Source: JALTID01 sp027004335 [NCBI: bacterium] (GTDB lineage: Bacteria; JALSQH01). Taken from it: 7,384 nt of DNA. A program made the translations under genes and the position numbers. The first letter of the stretch is position 1. Each line of letters begins with the position of its first letter. Positions 1 to 6,564 of this stretch are shown here, piece after piece. Under the pieces are notes generated by a model. The model did no database searches. It was not told the origin of the DNA and was given only the letters and a program-made list of their open reading frames with translations. The stretch covers positions 1-7,384 of the forward strand of contig JALTID010000199.1 in assembly GCA_027004335.1 (NCBI GenBank), read 5' to 3'.

Positions 1-1069
1 CATAAGTTGCATGGATAAGTTTAACAAGATCAGATCTCCTTACCACAACATCTTCATTAAACCTGTTGGGTTTTACCTTTCCCAGAGAAGCAGAAATAGA
101 TCTTCTGATACTCCAGAAAGTTTCCCTCTCCTCTTCTGTTCCTGCTCTTTTCCATTTTATCCTTTTGCGGTCAAAATACTCAGTCATCATTCCTGCCCAT
201 TCTCTCACATCCCCTCTGTTCCCCATATTTTCTAAAAGAATCGCACCATTGACTCCCGGGAAATTCAAGCCCAGATATGATTCAACCGCTCTAAGCGAAT
301 AACCATCAATGAATTCAAGAGTGGATGGCAACCCGGCAGAGAGAATTGCCGGCACATGAGAAATCGCCTCTTCGGGGGAAGAAAATTCAAGGAAAAAGGT
401 TTCATGAAAAAGGGGAAGAGGGATCAACTTCAGGGTGATCTCAGTGATAAGTCCCAGAGTCCCTTCAGATCCTACAAAAAGTCTTGTGAGATCATATCCC
501 GCAACATCTTTTATAGTCTTGCTTCCAGTATGTATTATGCTTCCATCAGGGAGAACAATTTCAAGAGCCATAACATAGTCTCTGGTAACACCATATTTCA
601 CAGCTATGAGACCCCCAGCATTTTCTGCTACATTCCCACCAATGGAAGAAATCTTCCTGCTGGCAGGGTCAGGAGGATAAAATAAGCCCAATTTTTCAAC
701 CTCTTCATGAATTTTTGAAGTTATTACCCCAGGCTGGACCACCGCAAAATGATCAACAGTGTTGATTTCAATAATTGAATTCATCTTTTCAAAAGAAACT
801 ACAACTCCCCCCTTAACTGGCAAGGCTCCCCCACTCATCCCACTTCCAGCTCCTCTTGGGGTAACAGGTACTCTATATTCAGTAGCTAACTTCATTATTC
901 CCACTACCTCTTCTCTGTTTTCAGGGAAAATCACTGCAGCCGGAGGATATTCAAGATTTGTAGCATCATAGGAATAAAGCATTCTATCGGGTAATTTTGT
1001 TTTTATCCTTTCTGGAGACAAAATATTCCTGAGGTTGAGAAGGAAAGAATCAATTTTTAAATTATCCAT
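1..1069 (-). CDS. glcD: GlcD-type FAD-linked oxidase (glycolate/D-lactate dehydrogenase subunit), C-terminus cut by window edge
   Basis: Flavoprotein of the FAD_binding_4 / FAD-oxidase_C family, which oxidises 2-hydroxy acids such as glycolate or D-lactate, usually passing electrons to an Fe-S partner (GlcF/LutA type) or the quinone pool. The frame stays open from the ATG at 1069 to the window edge, giving 356 codons of the roughly 460 usual for the family. Seen in the sequence: the FAD pyrophosphate-binding loop PRGAGSGMSGGALP (residues 71-84), the family stretch SIGGNVAENAGG (142-153), KDVAGYDLTRLFVGSEGTLG (187-206), LEFID (251-255) and NEDVVV (338-343), all in the expected order. The start lies 2 nt after the stop of the upstream exonuclease gene, so the two are almost certainly co-transcribed and probably translationally coupled; no strong Shine-Dalgarno is seen. 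The substrate cannot be decided from sequence, and any GlcE/GlcF partner would lie beyond the left edge. Confidence 0.93.
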   Translation of the reverse strand, partial: MDNLKIDSFLLNLRNILSPERIKTKLPDRMLYSYDATNLEYPPAAVIFPENREEVVGIMKLATEYRVPVTPRGAGSGMSGGALPVKGGVVVSFEKMNSIIEINTVDHFAVVQPGVITSKIHEEVEKLGLFYPPDPASRKISSIGGNVAENAGGLIAVKYGVTRDYVMALEIVLPDGSIIHTGSKTIKDVAGYDLTRLFVGSEGTLGLITEITLKLIPLPLFHETFFLEFSSPEEAISHVPAILSAGLPSTLEFIDGYSLRAVESYLGLNFPGVNGAILLENMGNRGDVREWAGMMTEYFDRKRIKWKRAGTEEERETFWSIRRSISASLGKVKPNRFNEDVVVRRSDLVKLIHATY

Positions 1070-1071
1070 TT

Positions 1072-1659
1072 CTACATTACTTTTTTATAGTAAGTTACAA
1101 AATCGATCCCGGGATTATCTCCAAGGAGCATCTTTTTCATTTTTAAAAAAATCTCCGCAGTAGCAAGAGCATCTCCAAGGGCTCTATGCCGCCCCTCATC
1201 AAACCTAACATTAAAATAATGAGCAAGTGAATCAAGGTTATTCCTCTGAAGATTAAGGAGCTTCCGCGAGAGGCTTAGGGTGCATATCCCACGGGGAGGA
1301 AGAGCTTTACCAACAAGTTCAAATTCCCCTTTCAGGAAACTATAATCAAAAGGGAAATTATGTGCCACCATGTAGTTGTCCCCGATAAAAGCATAGAGTA
1401 CTTCTGCTATTTCTTCAAAAGTGGGGGCATCAAGAAGCATTTCAGAAGTTATGCCTGTTATAGATACAATTTTTTCTGGGATCCTCTTACCAGGATTAAC
1501 AAGAGCTGTATATTGATCTGTGATCCTGCTATCTTCCACCCTTACTGCACCAACTTCAATTATCCTCGCACCTTCTTTAAAACTCAAACCAGTGGTTTCC
1601 ACATCAACTACTACATAAATTTCTCTGGGAACAATATCAAATTCAAGCTGCTTTTGCAC
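1072..1659 (-). CDS. DEDDh-family 3'-5' exonuclease (DnaQ/DNA polymerase III epsilon-like)
   Basis: RNase T/DnaQ-fold 3'-5' exonuclease, about 195 aa from the GTG at 1659. All three Exo motifs are intact (GTG-start numbering): Exo I DVETTG with D19 and E21, Exo II HNFPFD with D105, and Exo III GRHRALGDA with H158 and D163. This makes it a DEDDh enzyme using two metal ions to remove 3' nucleotides. It is a stand-alone exonuclease domain with no polymerase, helicase or GIY-YIG part, so it may act in proofreading, repair or RNA/oligonucleotide trimming; the sequence does not say which. Start choice: an in-frame ATG at 1710 would add 17 residues, but overlap the upstream gene by 68 nt. The GTG at 1659 has GGAG 7 nt upstream and leaves a 17-nt overlap, typical of translational coupling. 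The ATG also has a possible GAGG 9 nt upstream, so it is not excluded. The gene sits between a PhaC-like hydrolase and GlcD, an unusual metabolic context for a nuclease. Confidence 0.92.
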   Translation of the reverse strand: MQKQLEFDIVPREIYVVVDVETTGLSFKEGARIIEVGAVRVEDSRITDQYTALVNPGKRIPEKIVSITGITSEMLLDAPTFEEIAEVLYAFIGDNYMVAHNFPFDYSFLKGEFELVGKALPPRGICTLSLSRKLLNLQRNNLDSLAHYFNVRFDEGRHRALGDALATAEIFLKMKKMLLGDNPGIDFVTYYKKVM

Positions 1660-2731
1660 CAATCTTCTCCGATCTTTCTCCCAACCAGGCCGAGAGAGGT
1701 TTCCATACATGTTCTGGAGCCTCAGAACCTGCCACGAGTCCTATATGACCAAGTGGCACATACTTCAGCTCCACAGTACTGTTTTGTAGAAAATCCTTTA
1801 CAGCTTCTACTGAAGAAGGAGGAGCAATAATATCTTCTGTCCCCACAAAAGCCAAGACATCAGTTCTTATCTCCTTTAGATCAACATAACTTCCCTTTAT
1901 CTTCAACTGACCCTTCCTCAATTTATCATCTTTAATAAAGTCACTAACAAATTGTTTAAAAGCCTCCCCCGGATAGGGAATAAAATCCTCAATCCAGTCG
2001 TTTATGGTTTCATAAGCAGCAACCCACTCCCTATCCCAATAATTTTTGACAAGGGTAAAATATCTCTGAATATTTTTGGCAGGGGTAAGAATTCTGAACC
2101 CATTTTTAGTAATGAAGGGCGGAATATTACCCATGAGATCAATTGCTCTTTTTACTACAGGTAGTTTTATAAATTTTGCCAGTACATTAAAGGGGAACAT
2201 CTTGCTGTAATCAACTGGGGAACCAATTACAACAAGATTTTTAACATAGAGGTTATTAAAAAGAGCAGTATAGAGGATGCTCATAATTCCTCCCATACTC
2301 CACCCAATAAGACTCACACCGTCAGCTCCAGTCAACTCTACTATTTTTCTAATAGCTTCGGGTATAAATTCTGAAACATAATGATCCACACTAATATATT
2401 TATCATGCTTTTGAGGAATACCGAAATCCACCATAAAAACATTAAAACCCTGGCTAACAAGAAAACCGACCATTGAATGCCCTGGGCGGAGATCAAAAAT
2501 TGTGGGTTTAACCATAAGAGGAGGGACAATAAGAATAGGAATTCTGTACTGAGGAGGTCTCATGGAAGAATAGTATCTAATAAGAGTTGATTTTTCCCAC
2601 ATCCAGACAATCTCATGGAGAGTCTCCACCGGGATCGTAAGAGGACCAAGGAGAATTCTTTCAATAATATTAACAGCACGCCATATATTTTTATGCGCTT
2701 CAGGATGAGCAGACACCCCTTTTGTTTCCAT
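1643..2731 (-). CDS. PHA synthase-family alpha/beta hydrolase (class III PhaC-like, Ser nucleophile)
   Basis: A 362-aa alpha/beta hydrolase most like class III poly(3-hydroxyalkanoate) synthase PhaC, which polymerises hydroxyacyl-CoA on granule surfaces. Length and spacing fit that class: nucleophile elbow GWSMGG with S145, acid in GTEDIIAPP (D300), and histidine in LGHIGL (H329). From memory, the class III enzyme of Allochromatium vinosum is ~355 aa with C149/D302/H331. Also family-like are IPILIVPPLMVKP (64-76), the LRPGHSMVGFL region (81-91) and YLTGADG-type helix before the elbow. The usual GxCxGG box has Ser here, so an esterase, depolymerase-like or thioesterase role is as possible as polymer synthesis; no PhaE partner, phasin or PhaA/B gene is in view. 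The frame extends upstream to an ATG at 2860, but that would run through the divergent gene's start. The ATG at 2731 has AAGGAGT 10 nt upstream and begins just where family similarity is expected. First gene of the leftward operon. Confidence 0.85.
   Translation of the reverse strand: METKGVSAHPEAHKNIWRAVNIIERILLGPLTIPVETLHEIVWMWEKSTLIRYYSSMRPPQYRIPILIVPPLMVKPTIFDLRPGHSMVGFLVSQGFNVFMVDFGIPQKHDKYISVDHYVSEFIPEAIRKIVELTGADGVSLIGWSMGGIMSILYTALFNNLYVKNLVVIGSPVDYSKMFPFNVLAKFIKLPVVKRAIDLMGNIPPFITKNGFRILTPAKNIQRYFTLVKNYWDREWVAAYETINDWIEDFIPYPGEAFKQFVSDFIKDDKLRKGQLKIKGSYVDLKEIRTDVLAFVGTEDIIAPPSSVEAVKDFLQNSTVELKYVPLGHIGLVAGSEAPEHVWKPLSAWLGERSEKIGAKAA
1667..1670 (-). promoter_or_regulatory. Ribosome binding site GGAG deciding the exonuclease GTG start
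   Basis: GGAG on the minus strand, 7 nt before the GTG at 1659, inside the last codons of the upstream hydrolase gene. Its spacing favours GTG over a TTG one codon earlier (4 nt spacing) and over the distal ATG at 1710. Confidence 0.55.
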
Positions 2732-2760
2732 TTGCAAAAAACTCCTTTCTTCTATATTAT
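2732..2760 (+). promoter_or_regulatory. Candidate sigma-70 promoter for the Ig-like/FG-GAP protein gene
   Basis: TTGCAA (2732-2737), a 17-nt spacer and TATTAT (2755-2760; one mismatch to TATAAT). Transcription would start around 2767, just before the GAGG at 2771-2774. It overlaps the opposing promoter almost completely, so the two directions probably compete for polymerase. Predicted by eye. Confidence 0.35.
2741..2747 (-). promoter_or_regulatory. Ribosome binding site AAGGAGT of the PhaC-like gene
   Basis: A strong Shine-Dalgarno on the minus strand with 10 nt before the ATG at 2731. It decides this start over the upstream in-frame ATG at 2860, which lies inside the divergently transcribed gene. 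Confidence 0.6.
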
Positions 2761-2764
2761 ATAG
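2752..2764. repeat. 13-bp AT palindrome in the divergent promoter region
   Basis: CTATAT-T-ATATAG is a perfect inverted repeat of 6-bp arms with a 1-bp centre. It contains the -10 candidates of both directions. It could be an operator for a dimeric regulator or simply the outcome of two face-to-face -10 boxes; sequence alone cannot tell. Confidence 0.5.
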
Positions 2765-2784
2765 CAAGTAGAGGATTCTACCAA
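2756..2784 (-). promoter_or_regulatory. Candidate sigma-70 promoter for the leftward operon
   Basis: On the minus strand, TTGGTA (2784-2779) is followed after exactly 17 nt by a perfect TATAAT (2761-2756). Transcription would start near 2749, leaving a very short leader that begins right before the AAGGAGT. The -35 overlaps the first base of the opposing gene's start codon. Predicted by eye; the short leader is the main reason for caution. Confidence 0.45.
2771..2774 (+). promoter_or_regulatory. Ribosome binding site GAGG of the Ig-like/FG-GAP protein gene
   Basis: GAGG with 9 nt before the ATG at 2784, supporting that start; the encoded protein then opens with a signal sequence as expected. 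Confidence 0.55.
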
Positions 2785-5732
2785 TGAAAAAATTTACTAT
2801 CATGATATTTTTGCTTCTTGTTGCCGGATTTAATGGCTCATGTTCCAGGAAAAAAGTCAACTACTCAGATAAGACCCCTCCAAGAGTAATTGAGACCTAC
2901 CCGGAAAATGGCGCTACAGGTGTAACAATAAATTTAGATCAAATAGTAATTACCTTTAGTGAAGCAATTGATTCAGATTCAGCAACTTTCAGCTCATTGA
3001 AAATAAATGTTCCTCTGTATGGAACGTTAAAAGTGGTAGAAAACAGGCTTTATCTCTATCCCTTTTACCCCCTTCAGTACGATACTAACTACCGAATTAC
3101 AGTAACAAGGAATGTGAAAGATCTTTTTGGGAACAAACTTAAAAAAGAATACACACTATCATTTACCACTGAACATGATACAATTCCTCCTCCTCCACCT
3201 ATTATTTATCATACTCTTTACTACACCAACCAGAATCCATTTATGCTGGGTGGTGTTAAGCAAACAGATTCAGGAATAAAAGTAAACGGAAAAGTATATG
3301 TGCCTGTGGACTATACAACCGATTTTAATATTGAGCTTAATCTAACCGAAGGGAAAAATACATTCCAATTAACAGCTTTTGATAAAGCGGGGAACGAAAG
3401 TTCTCCTGTTACGGTAACTGTGATACTGGACACAATTCCCCCTTCAGCACCGGAAGTTACTGCACCGGTGAGAACAAGAAATGACCTCGTAGAAGTTTAT
3501 GGTAAAAAAGATTCAGACTCAGAGGTGATAATAGATGAAGAAAGCACAGGTTTTCAACTCTGTGACAACAAAGCCTCTCAGAGTAGCTGGAAATGTGATA
3601 TTACTTTTCCAGATGAAGGAAAAAGATGCTTTTCTGCAGTAAGTGTTGATGTAGCTGGAAATAGAAGCGATCAGGTAAGCTTCTGTATAACCAGAGATAT
3701 CACACCACCCAGCATATTTTCCATTGAAAACACATCTCCGACTGGAGGAGGCTATCTTGCTAAAGGCACAAGAGAAGCAGGCAGTTTATTATTTTTAAAT
3801 GGCAGCGAATTTCAAACCGGAAATGGCACATTATGGCAGGTAACAAACAGTGTTAAAACAGGATATAATATCTTAAATTTTTCACTAACTGATGACCTGT
3901 TTAATTCATCCCAGTTTATTTACACATTCTACCATGACTCCCAGCCACCTCTGCTCATTGGTTCTTATCCTCAGGCAGGAACAACCTTTGAAGCTCCTGT
4001 AACTGAGGTTACTCTCTTTTTTAACAAAGCTGTTACATTCTCGGCAGCCTGTTCAATAACTGATATAGTTTCATCACCTTTTCAGCCGGATGAAATTAAG
4101 TTCTCAAATAAAGAAGTAACGATACATTTTTCTTCTCCTGTGTCAGGGACTAACCTCAACTTATATGTAAATGCAGGTTGCTTCGTAACTGGAATTCCCC
4201 AAAATCCTTCGTGGTGGATGGAATTCCCCAAAGAAGCAACAACAATTTCCGGAAGAGCATGGAACCTCCATTTCAAAAATGTAGGAACATCAACAGAAGA
4301 AATACCGCAACCTGCCTACCCCGAGCCAGTTTCTATAAGTGGTTGTGATTACTACTCCTGTGCCATAACAATTTCACCATTTTATTCTGATTTTAATATG
4401 AAAAAAGAAGAACTCCTCTTCTCGCTTTCCACCGAGGATTATTCCTATCTTTCAACTTCTGCTACTTTTAAAGAGCAGCTTTACCTGGTTAATAACATTC
4501 CACCATTTTCCTGTCCAAAAATTACTCTTTCAGTTAAAAATATATCAGGAAACCACTATGTAACCGATGTAACACTCACACCTACATTTTATTCATCATT
4601 TCTCACAGAAGTCTCTGGAGTTGCAGCATCTTCTTACTATTCAAAAGTTGTAACAGGTGACTGGAATGGAGATGGTATCCCCGATGTAGCATTTAACATA
4701 ATCAAAAATCCTCCAGGCGGTTATGATGCAGAAGTTCTAATTTTTATCAGAGACACCAATATGAAAATTATTCCCGAATCCATGAAAATCATATCTTATG
4801 GTAGTAGTGGTTACGCAATTACTATATCAAGAGGTGTAGATAGAGATTATCTTCTGCTCACTGAGCCGGTAAAAGGACTTTTAGGAATTTACAGATGGGA
4901 TAGCAATGACCCAACAATCATCCCTCCGAATAGAATTCAGTGGGAGGATCTGGGAGAAATTTTGAATTTAGCGGGAGAAGAGCACCTGGGAATAGATATC
5001 CTTAACTTAGGAAGCTTTTACAAGGGAGAAAATACCTTTATGGTGCTTACACCTTCACATACAGAAGATAATATTTTCATTCTCAATGGTAATTTTGAAA
5101 TAATTGATTCTATATACCTCGATGGTCTATATCCCAGATACAGGTTTACTGATGTAGGGAACTTCGCTGGCAGAGGAAATAATGCAAAAACCCTCTGTAT
5201 ATCGGGTCACATATATGACAATGGCAGGGGAAAAATTACCTGTTTCTATCAGGGAACGGATTTTCCACAAGAATATCCATTCTTTGATGTGAAGGGCAAT
5301 TCTGATTCCGCCCAGTTAGGTGATCTTTTTACCTTAGCAGATGTCAATGGTGATGGCTTTGATGATATAATTGCAAGAAACTGGGATATGACAAAGGACA
5401 ATATAGAAATTTTTCTGGGAGGTGATTACCCAGATGAGAAAATAGACAAAACTATTTCTCACCTAAGTAGCTATTTTATAGGTAAATTTAAGTACAGTAA
5501 TATTAGTTTCATTCTCTTCAACAACATTTCCTCTAATGCTCTTATGATATGGAGAGCTAATCCTTTAATGGAACTAAAATACCCATACTACTATAGAGGA
5601 TGTGTAGATGGAGAATTACTCACATCCGCAGACAGGATGATTCAAATCGGTCCAAAAGAATTCATTATAATGAGGGCATCCGCTCTTTCGGGAGAAACAA
5701 ACACAGCTCTCAGCTATCTTGAGATCCCTTAA
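2784..5732 (+). CDS. Exported multi-Ig-like (Big_5) and FG-GAP/VCBS-type protein, probable lipoprotein
   Basis: A 982-aa surface or periplasmic protein of unknown function. Residues 1-20 form a signal sequence (MKK, hydrophobic core 5-16, then Cys20); the lipobox FNGSC is atypical because Asn sits at -3. Five Ig-like units follow, each opened by a D-x-x-P-P linker at residues 29-33, 132-136, 216-220, 305-309 and 385-389. Unit 1 (about 31-129) is a clear Big_5/SbsA Ig-like domain (YPENGATGV, VITFSEAID, YRITV, GNKL, LSFTT). Units 2 and 3 carry the FDKAGNESSPV and VDVAGNRSDQV motifs seen in bacterial adhesins. Unit 3 has four Cys (260, 271, 282, 301). Unit 5 resembles Big_5 again. Residues about 615-982 look like FG-GAP/VCBS propeller blades: DWNGDGIPD (626-634) and DVNGDGFDD (853-861) fit the DxNxDGxxD calcium loop, with weaker blades around 741 and 790. 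It has its own divergent promoter and no co-directional neighbour. No enzyme signature is seen; roles in adhesion, surface layer or polymer binding are inference. Confidence 0.88.
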   Translation: MKKFTIMIFLLLVAGFNGSCSRKKVNYSDKTPPRVIETYPENGATGVTINLDQIVITFSEAIDSDSATFSSLKINVPLYGTLKVVENRLYLYPFYPLQYDTNYRITVTRNVKDLFGNKLKKEYTLSFTTEHDTIPPPPPIIYHTLYYTNQNPFMLGGVKQTDSGIKVNGKVYVPVDYTTDFNIELNLTEGKNTFQLTAFDKAGNESSPVTVTVILDTIPPSAPEVTAPVRTRNDLVEVYGKKDSDSEVIIDEESTGFQLCDNKASQSSWKCDITFPDEGKRCFSAVSVDVAGNRSDQVSFCITRDITPPSIFSIENTSPTGGGYLAKGTREAGSLLFLNGSEFQTGNGTLWQVTNSVKTGYNILNFSLTDDLFNSSQFIYTFYHDSQPPLLIGSYPQAGTTFEAPVTEVTLFFNKAVTFSAACSITDIVSSPFQPDEIKFSNKEVTIHFSSPVSGTNLNLYVNAGCFVTGIPQNPSWWMEFPKEATTISGRAWNLHFKNVGTSTEEIPQPAYPEPVSISGCDYYSCAITISPFYSDFNMKKEELLFSLSTEDYSYLSTSATFKEQLYLVNNIPPFSCPKITLSVKNISGNHYVTDVTLTPTFYSSFLTEVSGVAASSYYSKVVTGDWNGDGIPDVAFNIIKNPPGGYDAEVLIFIRDTNMKIIPESMKIISYGSSGYAITISRGVDRDYLLLTEPVKGLLGIYRWDSNDPTIIPPNRIQWEDLGEILNLAGEEHLGIDILNLGSFYKGENTFMVLTPSHTEDNIFILNGNFEIIDSIYLDGLYPRYRFTDVGNFAGRGNNAKTLCISGHIYDNGRGKITCFYQGTDFPQEYPFFDVKGNSDSAQLGDLFTLADVNGDGFDDIIARNWDMTKDNIEIFLGGDYPDEKIDKTISHLSSYFIGKFKYSNISFILFNNISSNALMIWRANPLMELKYPYYYRGCVDGELLTSADRMIQIGPKEFIIMRASALSGETNTALSYLEIP
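4190..4232 (+). repeat. Short direct repeat, two copies of a 14-bp word 29 nt apart
   Basis: TGGAATTCCCCAAA occurs at 4190-4203 and again at 4219-4232 inside the Ig-like/FG-GAP protein gene. The 29-nt offset is not a multiple of three, so the copies are read in different frames (GIPQ against MEFPK). Recombination between the copies would therefore shift the frame. Possibly chance. Confidence 0.6.
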
Positions 5733-6564
5733 TGGGTCTTAGTTTCACCTCTTCTATCTTACTTGCGTTAACTTTTTCAACCTCAAATTCCCATCCTGCA
5801 TACCGGAATTTCTCTCCCTGGTCAGGTACCATGTAACCATTTTTAGCAATTACAAGTCCAGCAACGGAATCAAACTCCTCTTCCATTTCGGCATCTATCA
5901 TGATCCCAAACCTCTCTTTCAGCACGCGGAGAGGTGTATCTCCTCTCACAATTACTTCACCTTTTCCCTTTTTTAACACATAGACTTTTTTCTCCCTCTC
6001 GTAGTCAAATTCATCGGTAATATCTCCTACTATTTCTTCCAGAATATCCTCCATTGTTATGATACCTTCAATTCCTTCAGTAGCGGGATCAACCACAATA
6101 AGGAGATGAGATCTTGCATCTCTCATTTTTTTCAGAGCAACAAATAAACCCATCGTATAAGGTACATGCAGGGCGTCTCGTAGAATAGATTTCCAGCCTT
6201 TCTCTTTCACAATCTCAGCTCTTGTTATAAGATCCTTCACATGTAGAATCCCCATCACTTCACCCTTTTCTTTCTCAAGAACGGGATATCTGGAATGTTT
6301 GCTTCTCTTTACCTCTGCTTCAATCTCTTCTAAGCTCATATCTTCATCAAGCATTTTCGTTTCTCCCAGGCTTATTACAATTTCTCCAACAGTTCCCTCC
6401 CTCCAGTGTAATCCAATTATTTTTGTAACTATCTCCTGAAATTTCTTTCGTTTTATTCTCCACTTCTCCCCTTGAGAATAAAACTTTTCTATCAAATCTC
6501 GCAGAAGGGGATCACTATAAGCTTTTGATTTTCTTATCAACCATGGGACCTTATCCTCTCCCAT
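5710..6564 (-). CDS. corC: CorC/YbeX-like CBS-pair protein with CorC_HlyC domain
   Basis: A 284-aa cytosolic protein of the HlyC/CorC family. Residues 60-120 form CBS domain 1 (SRYPV at 91-95, VMGILHVKDLI at 103-113). Residues 128-185 form CBS domain 2, with the highly conserved ITMEDILEEIVGDITDE (169-185). Residues about 196-277 form the CorC_HlyC (transporter-associated) domain, with FDSVAGLVI (231-239) and WEFEVEK (258-264). It lacks the N-terminal DUF21/CNNM membrane domain, so it matches the soluble E. coli CorC (YbeX) type, whose CBS domains bind adenine nucleotides. Roles proposed for the family are Mg2+/Co2+ efflux and ribosome or RNA metabolism; the second fits its position directly after ybeY. 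Its ATG overlaps the end of ybeY by 14 nt and has AAGGA 8 nt upstream (6577-6573), so the pair is co-translated. Its 3' end overlaps the convergent Ig-like/FG-GAP gene by 23 bp, with no terminator hairpin visible between them. Confidence 0.92.
   Translation of the reverse strand: MGEDKVPWLIRKSKAYSDPLLRDLIEKFYSQGEKWRIKRKKFQEIVTKIIGLHWREGTVGEIVISLGETKMLDEDMSLEEIEAEVKRSKHSRYPVLEKEKGEVMGILHVKDLITRAEIVKEKGWKSILRDALHVPYTMGLFVALKKMRDARSHLLIVVDPATEGIEGIITMEDILEEIVGDITDEFDYEREKKVYVLKKGKGEVIVRGDTPLRVLKERFGIMIDAEMEEEFDSVAGLVIAKNGYMVPDQGEKFRYAGWEFEVEKVNASKIEEVKLRPIKGSQDS

Noticed and set aside
356-685. Plus-strand open frame of 109 codons
   Set aside because: It lies antisense to the well-supported GlcD gene, has no RBS and shows no family resemblance; the minus strand explains the sequence.
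1660-1710. ATG start at 1710 for the exonuclease
   Set aside because: Possible (GAGG 9 nt upstream), but it gives a 68-nt overlap and a non-family extension; the GTG at 1659 with GGAG is simpler. Kept as an alternative.
1360-1830. Plus-strand open frame of 156 codons
   Set aside because: Antisense to the exonuclease and the end of the PhaC-like gene, both of which have intact catalytic motifs; composition looks like a shadow (many His, Phe, Tyr, Cys).
2341-2529. 62-codon minus-strand open frame
   Set aside because: Lies in another frame inside the PhaC-like gene; no RBS or homology.
2732-2860. 43-residue N-terminal extension of the PhaC-like protein to the ATG at 2860
   Set aside because: It would cross the divergent gene's start and signal sequence and skip the strong AAGGAGT before the ATG at 2731; the extra residues resemble no PhaC N-terminus.
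4082-4276. 64-codon minus-strand open frame
   Set aside because: Antisense to the exported-protein gene, whose frame is continuous and domain-consistent here.
5733-5765. Possible terminator after the exported-protein gene
   Set aside because: No GC stem followed by a T-run is visible; the region is coding for corC on the other strand.
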